This document shows, piece by piece, positions 1 through 5,838 of a stretch of DNA of 9,846 nt (position 1 is the stretch's first letter; the number at the start of each line of letters is the position of its first letter). Source of the stretch: Candidatus Uhrbacteria bacterium (GTDB lineage: Bacteria > Patescibacteriota > Patescibacteriia > 2-12-FULL-60-25); the NCBI GenBank assembly GCA_016866635.1, contig VGLT01000023.1:1-9846 (forward strand), read 5' to 3'. The position numbers and the translations under genes were made by a program. The notes below the pieces were generated by a model. The model saw nothing but the letters and a program-made list of their open reading frames with translations. It made no database searches and was not told the origin of the DNA.

Positions 1-1348
1 GCGCCAAGGGCGACTCGCCCGTATCCGTCGGTTCGTACGCCTCAACCTCAGGCAACACCACCGGCAGCTGCTCATCCGGCACCGGAACGTACCCGCACTT
101 TTCACAATGAATAATAGGAATTGGTTCGCCCCAATAGCGTTGTCGCGAAAACACCCAATCACGAAGTTTGTAGGTGACTTTTGCATTTCCGTGACCTTCT
201 TTTTCCAACCATTCGATCATTTTTTGTTTAGCTTCTGTCGTTTCTTCGTCAACAACATGGACGCTTGGCAGATCATATTTCTCCGCAAACTGCGCATCTC
301 GTTCATCATGCGCGGGAACCGCCATGATGGCGCCGGTGCCATAATTTCCCAACACATAATCCGCGATCCACACAGGAATTTCTTTTTTCGTAGCAGGATT
401 GATCGCCATGACCCCGGTAAACACTCCTGTCTTCTCTCTGCTCTCGCCCGAACGATCCTCTTCTGTTTTCTTTAAAGCATTCTCAATATAGGAACGCGCC
501 TCATCTGATGCCTGCCAACCAACGTCCAACCACTTTTGCCCCATCTCAGGCGAGATAACTAAAAACGTTGCACCAAACAAGGTATCAGGACGAGTCGTAA
601 ACACTTTCACTCGATGCGTGTCCGGCTGATTTGGGACAATTAATGTAAAAACGACCTCTGCTCCCTCGCTCTTTCCAATCCAATTCACCTGTTGAACCTT
701 GATCTTGTCAAGGTAGTCGACCGTGTCCAAATCTTTCAAAAGACGTTCCGCGTATTTTGTGATCGCGATCATCCATTGCTCCTTCTCTCGTTTTTCAACC
801 GGGGAACCACAGCGCTCACACACACCACCTTGCGCCTCTTCATTCGCCAAACCAATCTTACATTTTGGACACCAGTTAATGATCGACTTCGCCTTGTACG
901 CCAATCCCTGTTTAAAAAATTGCAAAAACTGCCATTGCGTCCATTTGTAGTATGTTGGATCGGTCGTATCCACTTCGCGCGACCAATCAAAGCCAAGACC
1001 GAGTGATTTCAACTGCCGACGAAACGTATCAATATTTTTTTGTGTCACGACCGCTGGTGGCGTCTTTGTCTTAATGGCATAGTTCTCCGCCGGCAACCCA
1101 AACGCGTCCCAACCCATGGGATACAAAACATTTTTTCCCTCCATGCGCTTTTTTCGCGTCACCGCATCGATCGCGGTGTAGGAGCGAACGTGCCCCACAT
1201 GAAGCCCATCACCGGATGGATAGGGAAACTCCACCAAGCCGTAAAATGTCTCGGCTGAACTCGCCTCGTCCGCATGGTAGACACCGTTCTTTTCCCATTC
1301 TGCCTGCCACTTGGCCTCCATCTCATACATCGGTCGTTTTGTTTCCAT
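1..1348 (-). CDS. leuS: Leucyl-tRNA synthetase, N-terminal 449 codons (partial, runs off left edge)
   Basis: Cytoplasmic class Ia aminoacyl-tRNA synthetase that charges tRNA-Leu with leucine. The reading frame is open from an ATG at 1348 to the window edge. Visible landmarks are the ATP-binding HIGH variant HVGH at residues 50-53 in the context YPSGDGLHVGH, a zinc-binding insert with CPKC at 160-163 and CERC at 177-180, the CP1 editing-domain threonine motif TTRPDT at 251-256, the editing-site MAVPAHDERD (Asp348), and the LeuRS motif DWVFSRQRYWGEPIP near residue 400. These are diagnostic of bacterial-type LeuRS. The KMSKS loop, anticodon-binding domain and stop lie outside the window. The start is supported by the usual short N-terminus before the Rossmann fold. 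No clear Shine-Dalgarno precedes it. It is divergent from the Fe-S operon, with 86 bp between the starts. There is no sign of disruption. Confidence 0.97.
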   Translation of the reverse strand, partial: METKRPMYEMEAKWQAEWEKNGVYHADEASSAETFYGLVEFPYPSGDGLHVGHVRSYTAIDAVTRKKRMEGKNVLYPMGWDAFGLPAENYAIKTKTPPAVVTQKNIDTFRRQLKSLGLGFDWSREVDTTDPTYYKWTQWQFLQFFKQGLAYKAKSIINWCPKCKIGLANEEAQGGVCERCGSPVEKREKEQWMIAITKYAERLLKDLDTVDYLDKIKVQQVNWIGKSEGAEVVFTLIVPNQPDTHRVKVFTTRPDTLFGATFLVISPEMGQKWLDVGWQASDEARSYIENALKKTEEDRSGESREKTGVFTGVMAINPATKKEIPVWIADYVLGNYGTGAIMAVPAHDERDAQFAEKYDLPSVHVVDEETTEAKQKMIEWLEKEGHGNAKVTYKLRDWVFSRQRYWGEPIPIIHCEKCGYVPVPDEQLPVVLPEVEAYEPTDTGESPLA

Positions 1349-1360
1349 AGAAGTGAACTT

Positions 1361-1412
1361 AAAATAACAATAATCAATGGGACTTGCAACGCTTCTCTCA
1401 CTCTGCTAAATT
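1361..1412. promoter_or_regulatory. Candidate divergent promoters of leuS and the Fe-S operon sharing one -35 hexamer
   Basis: The self-complementary hexamer TTGCAA at 1384-1389 can serve as a -35 box in both directions. Rightward, 17 bp separate it from TAAATT at 1407-1412, with a predicted start near 1419. Leftward, 17 bp separate it from TATTTT (1366-1361), with a predicted start only about 6 nt before the leuS ATG. Both spacings are ideal for a sigma-70 type factor, but the -10 boxes are imperfect, so this is inference from sequence only. Confidence 0.35.
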
Positions 1413-1429
1413 CCTGGTCACAAACCAGG
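1413..1429. promoter_or_regulatory. 17-bp inverted repeat before the Rrf2 gene: candidate operator or RBS-masking hairpin
   Basis: CCTGGT-CACAA-ACCAGG is a perfect 6-bp inverted repeat with a 5-nt spacer. It ends 5 nt before the ATG at 1435, directly after the predicted -10 box and over the predicted transcription start. A repressor bound here would block initiation, which fits autoregulation by the adjacent Rrf2-family protein. As RNA, the right arm holds the only Shine-Dalgarno-like bases (AGG at 1427-1429), so a hairpin could also mask translation. I do not recognise it as a known IscR, NsrR or CymR site. Confidence 0.45.
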
Positions 1430-1434
1430 CAATT

Positions 1435-1842
1435 ATGTTGAACTCCTTTTTCCGCGTCTCAGAACGAAACCATGCTGGTTTTATTTTGATGACAGAATTA
1501 GCGTCTCGGGGGGATCAGTATGTCTCCCTCAAAGAAGTAGCCGAGCGCATGACCATCTCCCAGGCATACCTGGAAGAGATCGCTGCCTCATTAAAGCAAG
1601 CGGGATTGATCGAGGGGCGTACGGGCCCTGGAGGGGGGTATCGTCTCGCCCAAAAACCAGAAGAAATTTCTGCAGACAAAATCATCACAGCGCTCGAAGG
1701 ACCGGTTTTGCTTGTGGAATGCCAAAAGTCTGCAAACGAGTGTCCCGCCGCTGGTCGCTGTACGAGTAAGTCTTTGTGGAACGTTTTGCAAAAGAATATT
1801 GTGCATACACTGCGTGAAACAAAACTGACCGATCTTGTATGA
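1435..1842 (+). CDS. Rrf2/IscR-family Fe-S-sensing transcriptional regulator
   Basis: DNA-binding regulator of the Rrf2 family, 135 aa from the ATG at 1435. An upstream in-frame TTG at 1384 would add 17 residues but falls on the predicted -35 box, so the ATG is preferred. The winged helix-turn-helix spans roughly residues 30-75, with the family signature LKEVAERMTISQAYLEEI followed by GLIEGRTGPGGGYRLA. Three cysteines, C96, C103 and C109, in C-x6-C-x5-C spacing before SLW match the [2Fe-2S] ligand loop of IscR-like proteins (C-x5-C-x5-C in E. coli IscR). The protein is therefore expected to bind a cluster and respond to Fe-S status, oxygen or NO. It is the first gene of the operon and its stop overlaps the desulfurase start by 4 bp (ATGA). 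Family call is sure; the exact signal is inferred. Confidence 0.9.
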   Translation: MLNSFFRVSERNHAGFILMTELASRGDQYVSLKEVAERMTISQAYLEEIAASLKQAGLIEGRTGPGGGYRLAQKPEEISADKIITALEGPVLLVECQKSANECPAAGRCTSKSLWNVLQKNIVHTLRETKLTDLV

Positions 1843-3047
1843 AGAAAATTATTTACCTCGATCACGCGGCTACAACTCCGATAGATCCTCAGGTGGTTGA
1901 GGCCATGTTGCCATTTTTTTCTGAATCCTATGGCAATCCATCGTCTTTTCATTCCATCGGGATGGAGGCCAAAGAAGCAGTCACGCACGCGCGCAAATCG
2001 ATCGCAAACATATTACATGGACACGAGGACGAAATCATTTTTACGTCTGGTGGAACGGAGTCCGACGTTCTTGCCGTGACCGGGATTCCCAGGGCTCACA
2101 AAACGGTGCCGGGCACTAAACCGCACGTCATCACAAGCGCCATTGAACATCACGCTGTCCTTGAACCGCTGATGCACATGCAAAAAAAAGAAGAGATTGA
2201 GCTGACCATTTTGCCCGTGGATCGTTTTGGTATGGTTGATCCCAAGGTCGTCAAAGACGCACTCAAACCTTCCACGGTCTTGGTTTCCATCATGACCGCA
2301 AACAACGAAATCGGAACGATCGAGCCGATTGCCGATATCGGCCGCATGATCCTCTCCTGGCGCAAAGACAACAAAACACCCTATCCTCTCTTTCATACAG
2401 ATGCCTGTCAGGCAGCGGGCGCCCTAGATATCAATGTCGAGCTGTCACACGTAGATTTGTTAACGATGAACGGTTCAAAAATCTATGGACCAAAAGGTGT
2501 TGGAATTTTATTTGTGCGTCGCGGTGTAAAAATTGAGCCACTCATTCGGGGCGGCGGACAAGAACGGAACATTCGCTCTGGAACAGAAAACGTGCCAGCC
2601 ATCGTTGGATTAGCCAAAGCGTTTGATCTCGTTCAGGCAAAACGGGAAAAAGAGAATGCGCGCTTAACCGTCTTACGGGATCAGTTGACCGAAGGCTTAC
2701 TCAATATTCCCAAATCACGACTCAATGGCCATCCAACCCAACGACTCCCCAACAGCGTGAACATCTCCTTTCTCGATATCGAAGGTGAGGCGGCCGTACT
2801 CTATCTGGACGCGCAGGGAATCATGGCTTCCACTGGCTCAGCCTGCGCCTCGTCCTCGCTCGACCCATCCCACGTGATCATCGCGACCGGTCTCCCCTAT
2901 GAGGCCGCCCACGGTTCCATTCGCTTTACGCTGGGCCATTCAACAACAGACAAAGATATCGATCGTGTGTTGGAAGTGATGCCCGGTATCGTCGAACGAT
3001 TGCGCCAAATGAGTCCTGTGAACTTAGATATGAAGTACTATACATAA
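1839..3047 (+). CDS. Cysteine desulfurase, NifS/IscS type
   Basis: PLP-dependent enzyme that converts L-cysteine to L-alanine and passes persulfide sulfur to Fe-S assembly (and possibly tRNA thiolation). At 402 aa it is full length for the group I IscS/NifS family. It opens with the family signature YLDHAATTPIDPQV. His104 of the AIEHH segment probably stacks on PLP; TANNEIGT at 153-160 and HTDACQ at 186-191 provide further PLP contacts. The Schiff-base lysine is K214 in NGSKIYGPKGVG, where the His before the lysine found in E. coli IscS is replaced by Ser. The catalytic cysteine is C336 in STGSACASSSLDPSHV, whose long mobile loop is the IscS/NifS form rather than the SufS form. The start lies inside the Rrf2 stop (ATGA), implying translational coupling. 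Either IscS or NifS would be a fair name, so no symbol is given. Confidence 0.96.
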   Translation: MKKIIYLDHAATTPIDPQVVEAMLPFFSESYGNPSSFHSIGMEAKEAVTHARKSIANILHGHEDEIIFTSGGTESDVLAVTGIPRAHKTVPGTKPHVITSAIEHHAVLEPLMHMQKKEEIELTILPVDRFGMVDPKVVKDALKPSTVLVSIMTANNEIGTIEPIADIGRMILSWRKDNKTPYPLFHTDACQAAGALDINVELSHVDLLTMNGSKIYGPKGVGILFVRRGVKIEPLIRGGGQERNIRSGTENVPAIVGLAKAFDLVQAKREKENARLTVLRDQLTEGLLNIPKSRLNGHPTQRLPNSVNISFLDIEGEAAVLYLDAQGIMASTGSACASSSLDPSHVIIATGLPYEAAHGSIRFTLGHSTTDKDIDRVLEVMPGIVERLRQMSPVNLDMKYYT

Positions 3048-3052
3048 ATCAA

Positions 3053-3073
3053 AAGAACCAAGATCCAAGAACC
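3053..3073 (+). repeat. Three tandem 7-bp units in the spacer before the scaffold gene
   Basis: The 29-bp spacer between desulfurase and scaffold holds AAGAACC, AAGATCC and AAGAACC back to back, ending 3 nt before the ATG at 3077. There is no Shine-Dalgarno here, so the heptads occupy the place of the ribosome-binding region. A second, unrelated heptad tract lies at 6382-6413. The unit resembles low-complexity repeats I have seen in intergenic regions of Patescibacteria; that is recollection, not a search. Confidence 0.7.
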
Positions 3074-3076
3074 AAT

Positions 3077-3769
3077 ATGAATGACCAGCAAAAAATTGTA
3101 ACCAATCCGAGCACAGATGCTCGCCAGGGCGATATTGTCGCGCCCTCAAAGGACAAAGGTTGGTTCTATACAGATGCAGTGAAAAGCCACTTTTTCCATC
3201 CACAGAATTTTTTGGAGGATGAAGCCGCCTATAAGGACGCTTCTCTTGGGTTAGTCGGCTCTCCGGCGTGCGGTGATTCAATGAAGGTGTGGTTGCATAT
3301 TGAAAAAGATGCGAATGGCGTTGAGCGGATCAAAGAGTTTAAATGGAAAACGTTTGGTTGTGCCTCAGCGATTGCATCAACGTCAATGCTATCAGTCATG
3401 GTGACGGAAAACGGTGGGTTATCTCTCAACAACGCACTCACATTGCGCCCACAAGATATTATGGAACGCCTGGGAGGGCTTCCGGCGCGCAAAATCCACT
3501 GTTCCGTATTAGGCGATAAAGCGCTACGCGCGGCTATTAACGACTATTTCCGCAAAACTGGACAACACAACCGAATCATCGTGGAACAGGGCCGCATTAT
3601 CGACAACGTGGTAAAAGTGACAGATCATGACATCGAAGAAGCGGTGCTCGAGGGTGCCGACACGCTGGAAAAAGTCCAACAAAAAACAAAGGTTGGTACC
3701 GGCGATCCATCCTGTCTCCCGGAAGTCGAACAGCTCATCCGGTTTTACAAAGAGAAATACTTTGGTTAA
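3077..3769 (+). CDS. IscU/NifU-like Fe-S scaffold with a degenerate C-terminal BFD-like domain
   Basis: Scaffold on which [2Fe-2S] or [4Fe-4S] clusters are built from the desulfurase's sulfur, 230 aa. After an extra N-terminus of about 30 residues, the IscU fold spans roughly 30-160. It carries all three cluster cysteines and the regulatory aspartate: C65 and D67 in SPACGDSMKV, C95 in KTFGCASAIASTS, and C142 in KIHCSVLGDKAL. Residues 165-227 resemble the [2Fe-2S] Fer2_BFD domain of Azotobacter-type NifU (VTDHDIEEAVLEGADTLEKV then KVGTGDPSCLPEVEQL). However, the usual first Cys-x-Cys is I-D-N here, and the usual C-x2-C is D-P-S-C, leaving only C213. That domain probably cannot hold its own cluster. 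No NifU C-terminal CxxC (Nfu) domain is present. The ATG at 3077 lies 29 bp after the desulfurase gene and has no Shine-Dalgarno. Confidence 0.93.
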   Translation: MNDQQKIVTNPSTDARQGDIVAPSKDKGWFYTDAVKSHFFHPQNFLEDEAAYKDASLGLVGSPACGDSMKVWLHIEKDANGVERIKEFKWKTFGCASAIASTSMLSVMVTENGGLSLNNALTLRPQDIMERLGGLPARKIHCSVLGDKALRAAINDYFRKTGQHNRIIVEQGRIIDNVVKVTDHDIEEAVLEGADTLEKVQQKTKVGTGDPSCLPEVEQLIRFYKEKYFG

Positions 3770-3783
3770 TCTATTGTCCATTT

Positions 3784-4089
3784 ATGACGCATGGATGCGG
3801 TAAAAGAGAGTGCGCCTGTCAGCATACCTGTGCAAACGAGGAACGTGTGTCATGCATGAAAAAGAAACCGTTGATTATCTCTAAAATAGAAGTTGACCGC
3901 GATTTGTGTATTGGAGCGGCTCCCTGTGTAACCGTCGCACCCGGAGTTTTTCAATTAGACGATGAAAACAAAGCCTATATCGTAGATCAAAACGCGGCAG
4001 ATGCAGAAACGATTTTACTTGCCGCGCAATCCTGTCCAGTTCAAGCGATCAAAATTTTTGATGAGGAAGGAAATCAGATTTATCCGTAG
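3784..4089 (+). CDS. Small single-cluster ferredoxin with Cys-rich N-terminal extension
   Basis: Small electron carrier of the single-cluster [3Fe-4S]/[4Fe-4S] type, 101 aa from the ATG at 3784. The ferredoxin part begins near residue 31 with SKIEVDRDLCIGAAPC and ends with AAQSCPVQAI, the classic pattern. C42 and C48 bracket a position where the third ligand of a [4Fe-4S] cluster would be (residue 45), which is Ala, and the last ligand is C83. Only three ligands remain, which favours a [3Fe-4S] cluster. The first 24 residues hold five extra cysteines (C5, C10, C12, C16, C24). A second in-frame ATG at 3856 would remove this extension; GAGGA at 3839-3843 lies 12 nt before it, too far for a good ribosome site, and the upstream ATG has none. 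The gene is last in the operon, 14 bp after the scaffold. It may be a client or the electron donor for assembly. Confidence 0.85.
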   Translation: MTHGCGKRECACQHTCANEERVSCMKKKPLIISKIEVDRDLCIGAAPCVTVAPGVFQLDDENKAYIVDQNAADAETILLAAQSCPVQAIKIFDEEGNQIYP

Positions 4090-4100
4090 GTTTAAACGAT

Positions 4101-4886
4101 CTACCATCCACTTTTGACCGGTAATGCAAGAGCGTGGATCGTTTCAAATAATGCGCGCAAAATTCCAACGATCCCCGGGTGCTCTAACGTGAACAATAGC
4201 TTGCTCTCCGGGATAAAAAAAGCAGCTTTATTTCCATAGAGCATCATCAGGTGTTCAAGCGGCATCGTTAACTCTGGCAAACTTCGTAAATCCCATAAAC
4301 GCTGACGAAATAATTTTTTGTTTTCTTCCGAAAATACTTTTGTCGGCAACTGCATCGATTCTTGAGTGAATACTGCGCGTGTTAAAATTTTTCGTTCAAC
4401 CATTCTTTTGAAGAACATCTCCCACTCTTTTGTGGATAACAAATTTAACTCACCTCTCACAGAAATTTTTCCTTCTAAAACAAGAAATGGGGATCCGATG
4501 GGCTGAACTGTAATTTCGTCATAAATTCGCTTCATCCCCGCAGAAGATTCAATAACCTCGATCAAAGGCTTATCTTGCTCGGCACGTTGCAATGACTCAA
4601 GCTCTGGAATGAGGGATTTGAAATCTATTACCCACCCTTCTATCAAAGTTGCAAGTTCTTTTGGGGGTAATGCGACGTAATACGCTCTTCGTCCAACTCG
4701 TGTTTCTTTCACGAGCCCACGTTCTAATAAATGATCGAGATGAAAATAGACGGCCGCGCGATTGCGTTTTTGCAAGTGGGCTAACTGCGAAACATTACTT
4801 GATCCTTGGCGAAGCAAAAGAATGTATAAATCGGCCTCTTGTGGGGAGAGAGAAAAATGCTGCAAAAGATCGGTTATTTTACCCAT
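4101..4886 (-). CDS. TrmB-family transcriptional regulator 1
   Basis: DNA-binding regulator with a TrmB-type winged helix, 261 aa from the ATG at 4886. Residues 1-75 form the winged helix: FSLSPQEADLYILLLRQGSSNVSQLA, then a recognition segment KRNRAAVYFHLDHLLERGLV and a wing rich in Arg (RVGRRAYYVAL). A short coiled-coil-like helix follows (about 80-105), then a C-terminal effector-like domain (110-261) whose ending MLYGNKAAFF...LLFTLEHPGIVGILRALFETI matches the TrmB-like sensor-domain pattern also seen in the second regulator at 8874-9596. The ligand is unknown. An in-frame TTG at 4922 would add 12 residues but lies in the -35 box, so it is rejected. The gene is divergent from the REC-like gene at 5079 and convergent with the ferredoxin gene, 11 bp away, with no clear terminator between. 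Confidence 0.85.
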   Translation of the reverse strand: MGKITDLLQHFSLSPQEADLYILLLRQGSSNVSQLAHLQKRNRAAVYFHLDHLLERGLVKETRVGRRAYYVALPPKELATLIEGWVIDFKSLIPELESLQRAEQDKPLIEVIESSAGMKRIYDEITVQPIGSPFLVLEGKISVRGELNLLSTKEWEMFFKRMVERKILTRAVFTQESMQLPTKVFSEENKKLFRQRLWDLRSLPELTMPLEHLMMLYGNKAAFFIPESKLLFTLEHPGIVGILRALFETIHALALPVKSGW

Positions 4887-4892
4887 GTTTGA

Positions 4893-4922
4893 ACAATACC
4901 GTATATTTCCAAAAAATGTCAA
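4893..4922 (-). promoter_or_regulatory. Predicted promoter of TrmB regulator 1, probably giving a leaderless mRNA
   Basis: A perfect -35 TTGACA (4922-4917), an 18-bp spacer and TATTGT (4898-4893) as -10. Only six bases separate the -10 box from the ATG at 4886, so the expected transcription start falls on or next to the A of the start codon. No Shine-Dalgarno is present, consistent with leaderless translation. Confidence 0.6.
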
Positions 4923-4994
4923 TGAAAATTTCTTTTTTAAATACCTATTTCTACTAAATAAAAGCTTACTTTTATAAAATATTGCCTATAATCA

Positions 4995-5023
4995 TTGACA
5001 AAATAGTATTTTTCTGATATTCT
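4995..5023 (+). promoter_or_regulatory. Strong sigma-70-type promoter of REC-like gene 1
   Basis: TTGACA at 4995-5000, a 17-bp spacer and TATTCT at 5018-5023, with TG one base before the -10 box (extended -10). The expected start is near 5030, giving a leader of about 50 nt. An imperfect inverted repeat, ATAGTAT (5003-5009) and ATTCTAT (5019-5025) with 9 bp between, overlaps spacer and -10 box and could be an operator for the divergent TrmB-family protein; that role is inference. Confidence 0.75.
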
Positions 5024-5067
5024 ATCTCTTCAAGATGATCTGGAACCAGAACCTTCACAACGAACAA

Positions 5068-5073
5068 AAGGAG
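5068..5073 (+). promoter_or_regulatory. Strong Shine-Dalgarno of REC-like gene 1
   Basis: AAGGAG lies 5 nt before the ATG at 5079 and fixes the start. Most other genes here lack a comparable site, so this gene appears set up for efficient initiation. The same site occurs at 9764-9769 for the second copy. Confidence 0.85.
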
Positions 5074-5078
5074 CAGCC

Positions 5079-5741
5079 ATGCGCATCCTCATCGTCGACG
5101 ACACCAACACTCACCACCTGTCCGCCGAGCAGACGCTGAAGGGCCACAACATTGTCCACGCGACCACCCACGACCAGGCTATTTTGGCTCTCACGCTGAA
5201 CATTGACCCGCAAAGAAACCTTGAGCTTATGAAGGGGGCTGGGGTAGGGCAGGAAGGAATTGATGGATTGGAGCCGGAAACCGTCGAATTCATCTGGACG
5301 GAGAAATGTAACACCGAGGAGGTTCGCAAGCTCCGCGATGTCCCACCTTTCGATGTGGTCCTGCTCGACCTGCTCATGCCGTGTGGTCGTCATGGTAGGG
5401 GATTCAAAGAGCAGTTTGTTGGTCAGCTCGTACCCGTCGGCTTCTCGCTTCTCTTTGTCGCAGCCCAAACCCCGGGGGTCAAACACATCGCCGTCGCAAC
5501 CGCGACCAACCATCACGAACACCCCCTTAGCGCAGCCATTGATCACCTCCACACTCCATTCACGGTGAACCAAACCCAGGTCACCTTCTTCCACGCGCCC
5601 ATGACGCTGGTCGAAGGAACGATCTGTCAACACTGCAACGGAAAGGAGACACAACACAAGTGCTATTACTGCGAGGGAAGGAACCTCGCACAAGGAAAGG
5701 ACTGGGGCAAGATCCTCTCCAAAATCCTGAGCAGCGGCTAG
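5079..5741 (+). CDS. REC-like (response-regulator receiver-like) protein 1 with CxxC/CxxC knuckle
   Basis: A 220-aa protein resembling a receiver domain with no DNA-binding output domain. Residues 2-8 (RILIVDD) match strand 1 with acidic D7 and D8; FDVVLLDLLMP at 91-101 matches strand 3 with D97 as the predicted phosphoacceptor; IAVATATN at 137-144 matches strand 4 with its Thr. Unusual points are an insertion of about 50 residues between helix 2 and strand 3 (41-90), a TNHHEHP segment (143-149) after strand 4, and no lysine in strand 5, where the canonical Lys would be. The C-terminus has CQHC (183-186) and CYYC (195-198), a likely zinc knuckle, then a short GKDWGKIL helix. I recall related Patescibacteria proteins but cannot confirm by search. 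Whether it is phosphorylated is unknown; no histidine kinase is present in the window. Codons are more C/G-ending than in flanking genes. It is divergent from TrmB regulator 1. Confidence 0.8.
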   Translation: MRILIVDDTNTHHLSAEQTLKGHNIVHATTHDQAILALTLNIDPQRNLELMKGAGVGQEGIDGLEPETVEFIWTEKCNTEEVRKLRDVPPFDVVLLDLLMPCGRHGRGFKEQFVGQLVPVGFSLLFVAAQTPGVKHIAVATATNHHEHPLSAAIDHLHTPFTVNQTQVTFFHAPMTLVEGTICQHCNGKETQHKCYYCEGRNLAQGKDWGKILSKILSSG

Positions 5742-5799
5742 CCCACATGCGGTCGGCATGAAATCCGACCATGGCTTGGCTGACCATCTTCAGCCCACT

Positions 5800-5838
5800 G
5801 GCCTCACGATGCACATCGTCGGGGCCTTTAAATTTTTT
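5800..5838 (+). terminator. Probable intrinsic terminator of REC-like gene 1
   Basis: GGCC (5800-5803) and ACGA (5806-5809) pair with TCGT (5816-5819) and GGCC (5823-5826) around a 6-nt loop and a small internal loop, followed by TTTAAATTTTTT. The T-rich tail enters the last codons of the convergent methyltransferase gene. A smaller hairpin, GGTCGG (5751-5756) with CCGACC (5765-5770), precedes it. Stability was judged by eye only. Confidence 0.5.

Larger units (their letters stand above)
4994..5150 (+). repeat. Long direct repeat, copy A (promoter, leader and start of REC-like gene 1)
   Basis: Aligned base for base with 9690-9846 at an offset of 4696, this segment has 6 differences in 157 positions: three adjacent bases in the promoter spacer (5001-5003), one in the leader (5062) and two in the coding part (5096 synonymous, 5106 Asn to Asp). 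Identity stops abruptly on the left at 4994, just before the -35 box. The right end of the repeat is not known because copy B meets the window edge. Confidence 0.95.

Noticed and set aside
107..1258. Several plus-strand frames of 70-120 codons.
   Set aside because: All are antisense to leuS, whose frame is continuous with many diagnostic motifs.
1384..1434. TTG at 1384 as the start of the Rrf2-family gene.
   Set aside because: It lies on the predicted -35 box, the 17 extra residues are not typical of the family, and the ATG at 1435 gives a normal-length protein.
4090..4100. Terminator between the ferredoxin gene and TrmB regulator 1.
   Set aside because: The 11-bp gap and flanks contain only a weak 4-bp stem (GTAG/CTAC) and no T-run.
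5055..5759. A 234-codon open frame on the minus strand covering the whole REC-like gene.
   Set aside because: It is antisense to a gene with a strong promoter, ribosome site and recognisable motifs. The frame is open because of the GC-rich codons; its translation shows no family pattern.
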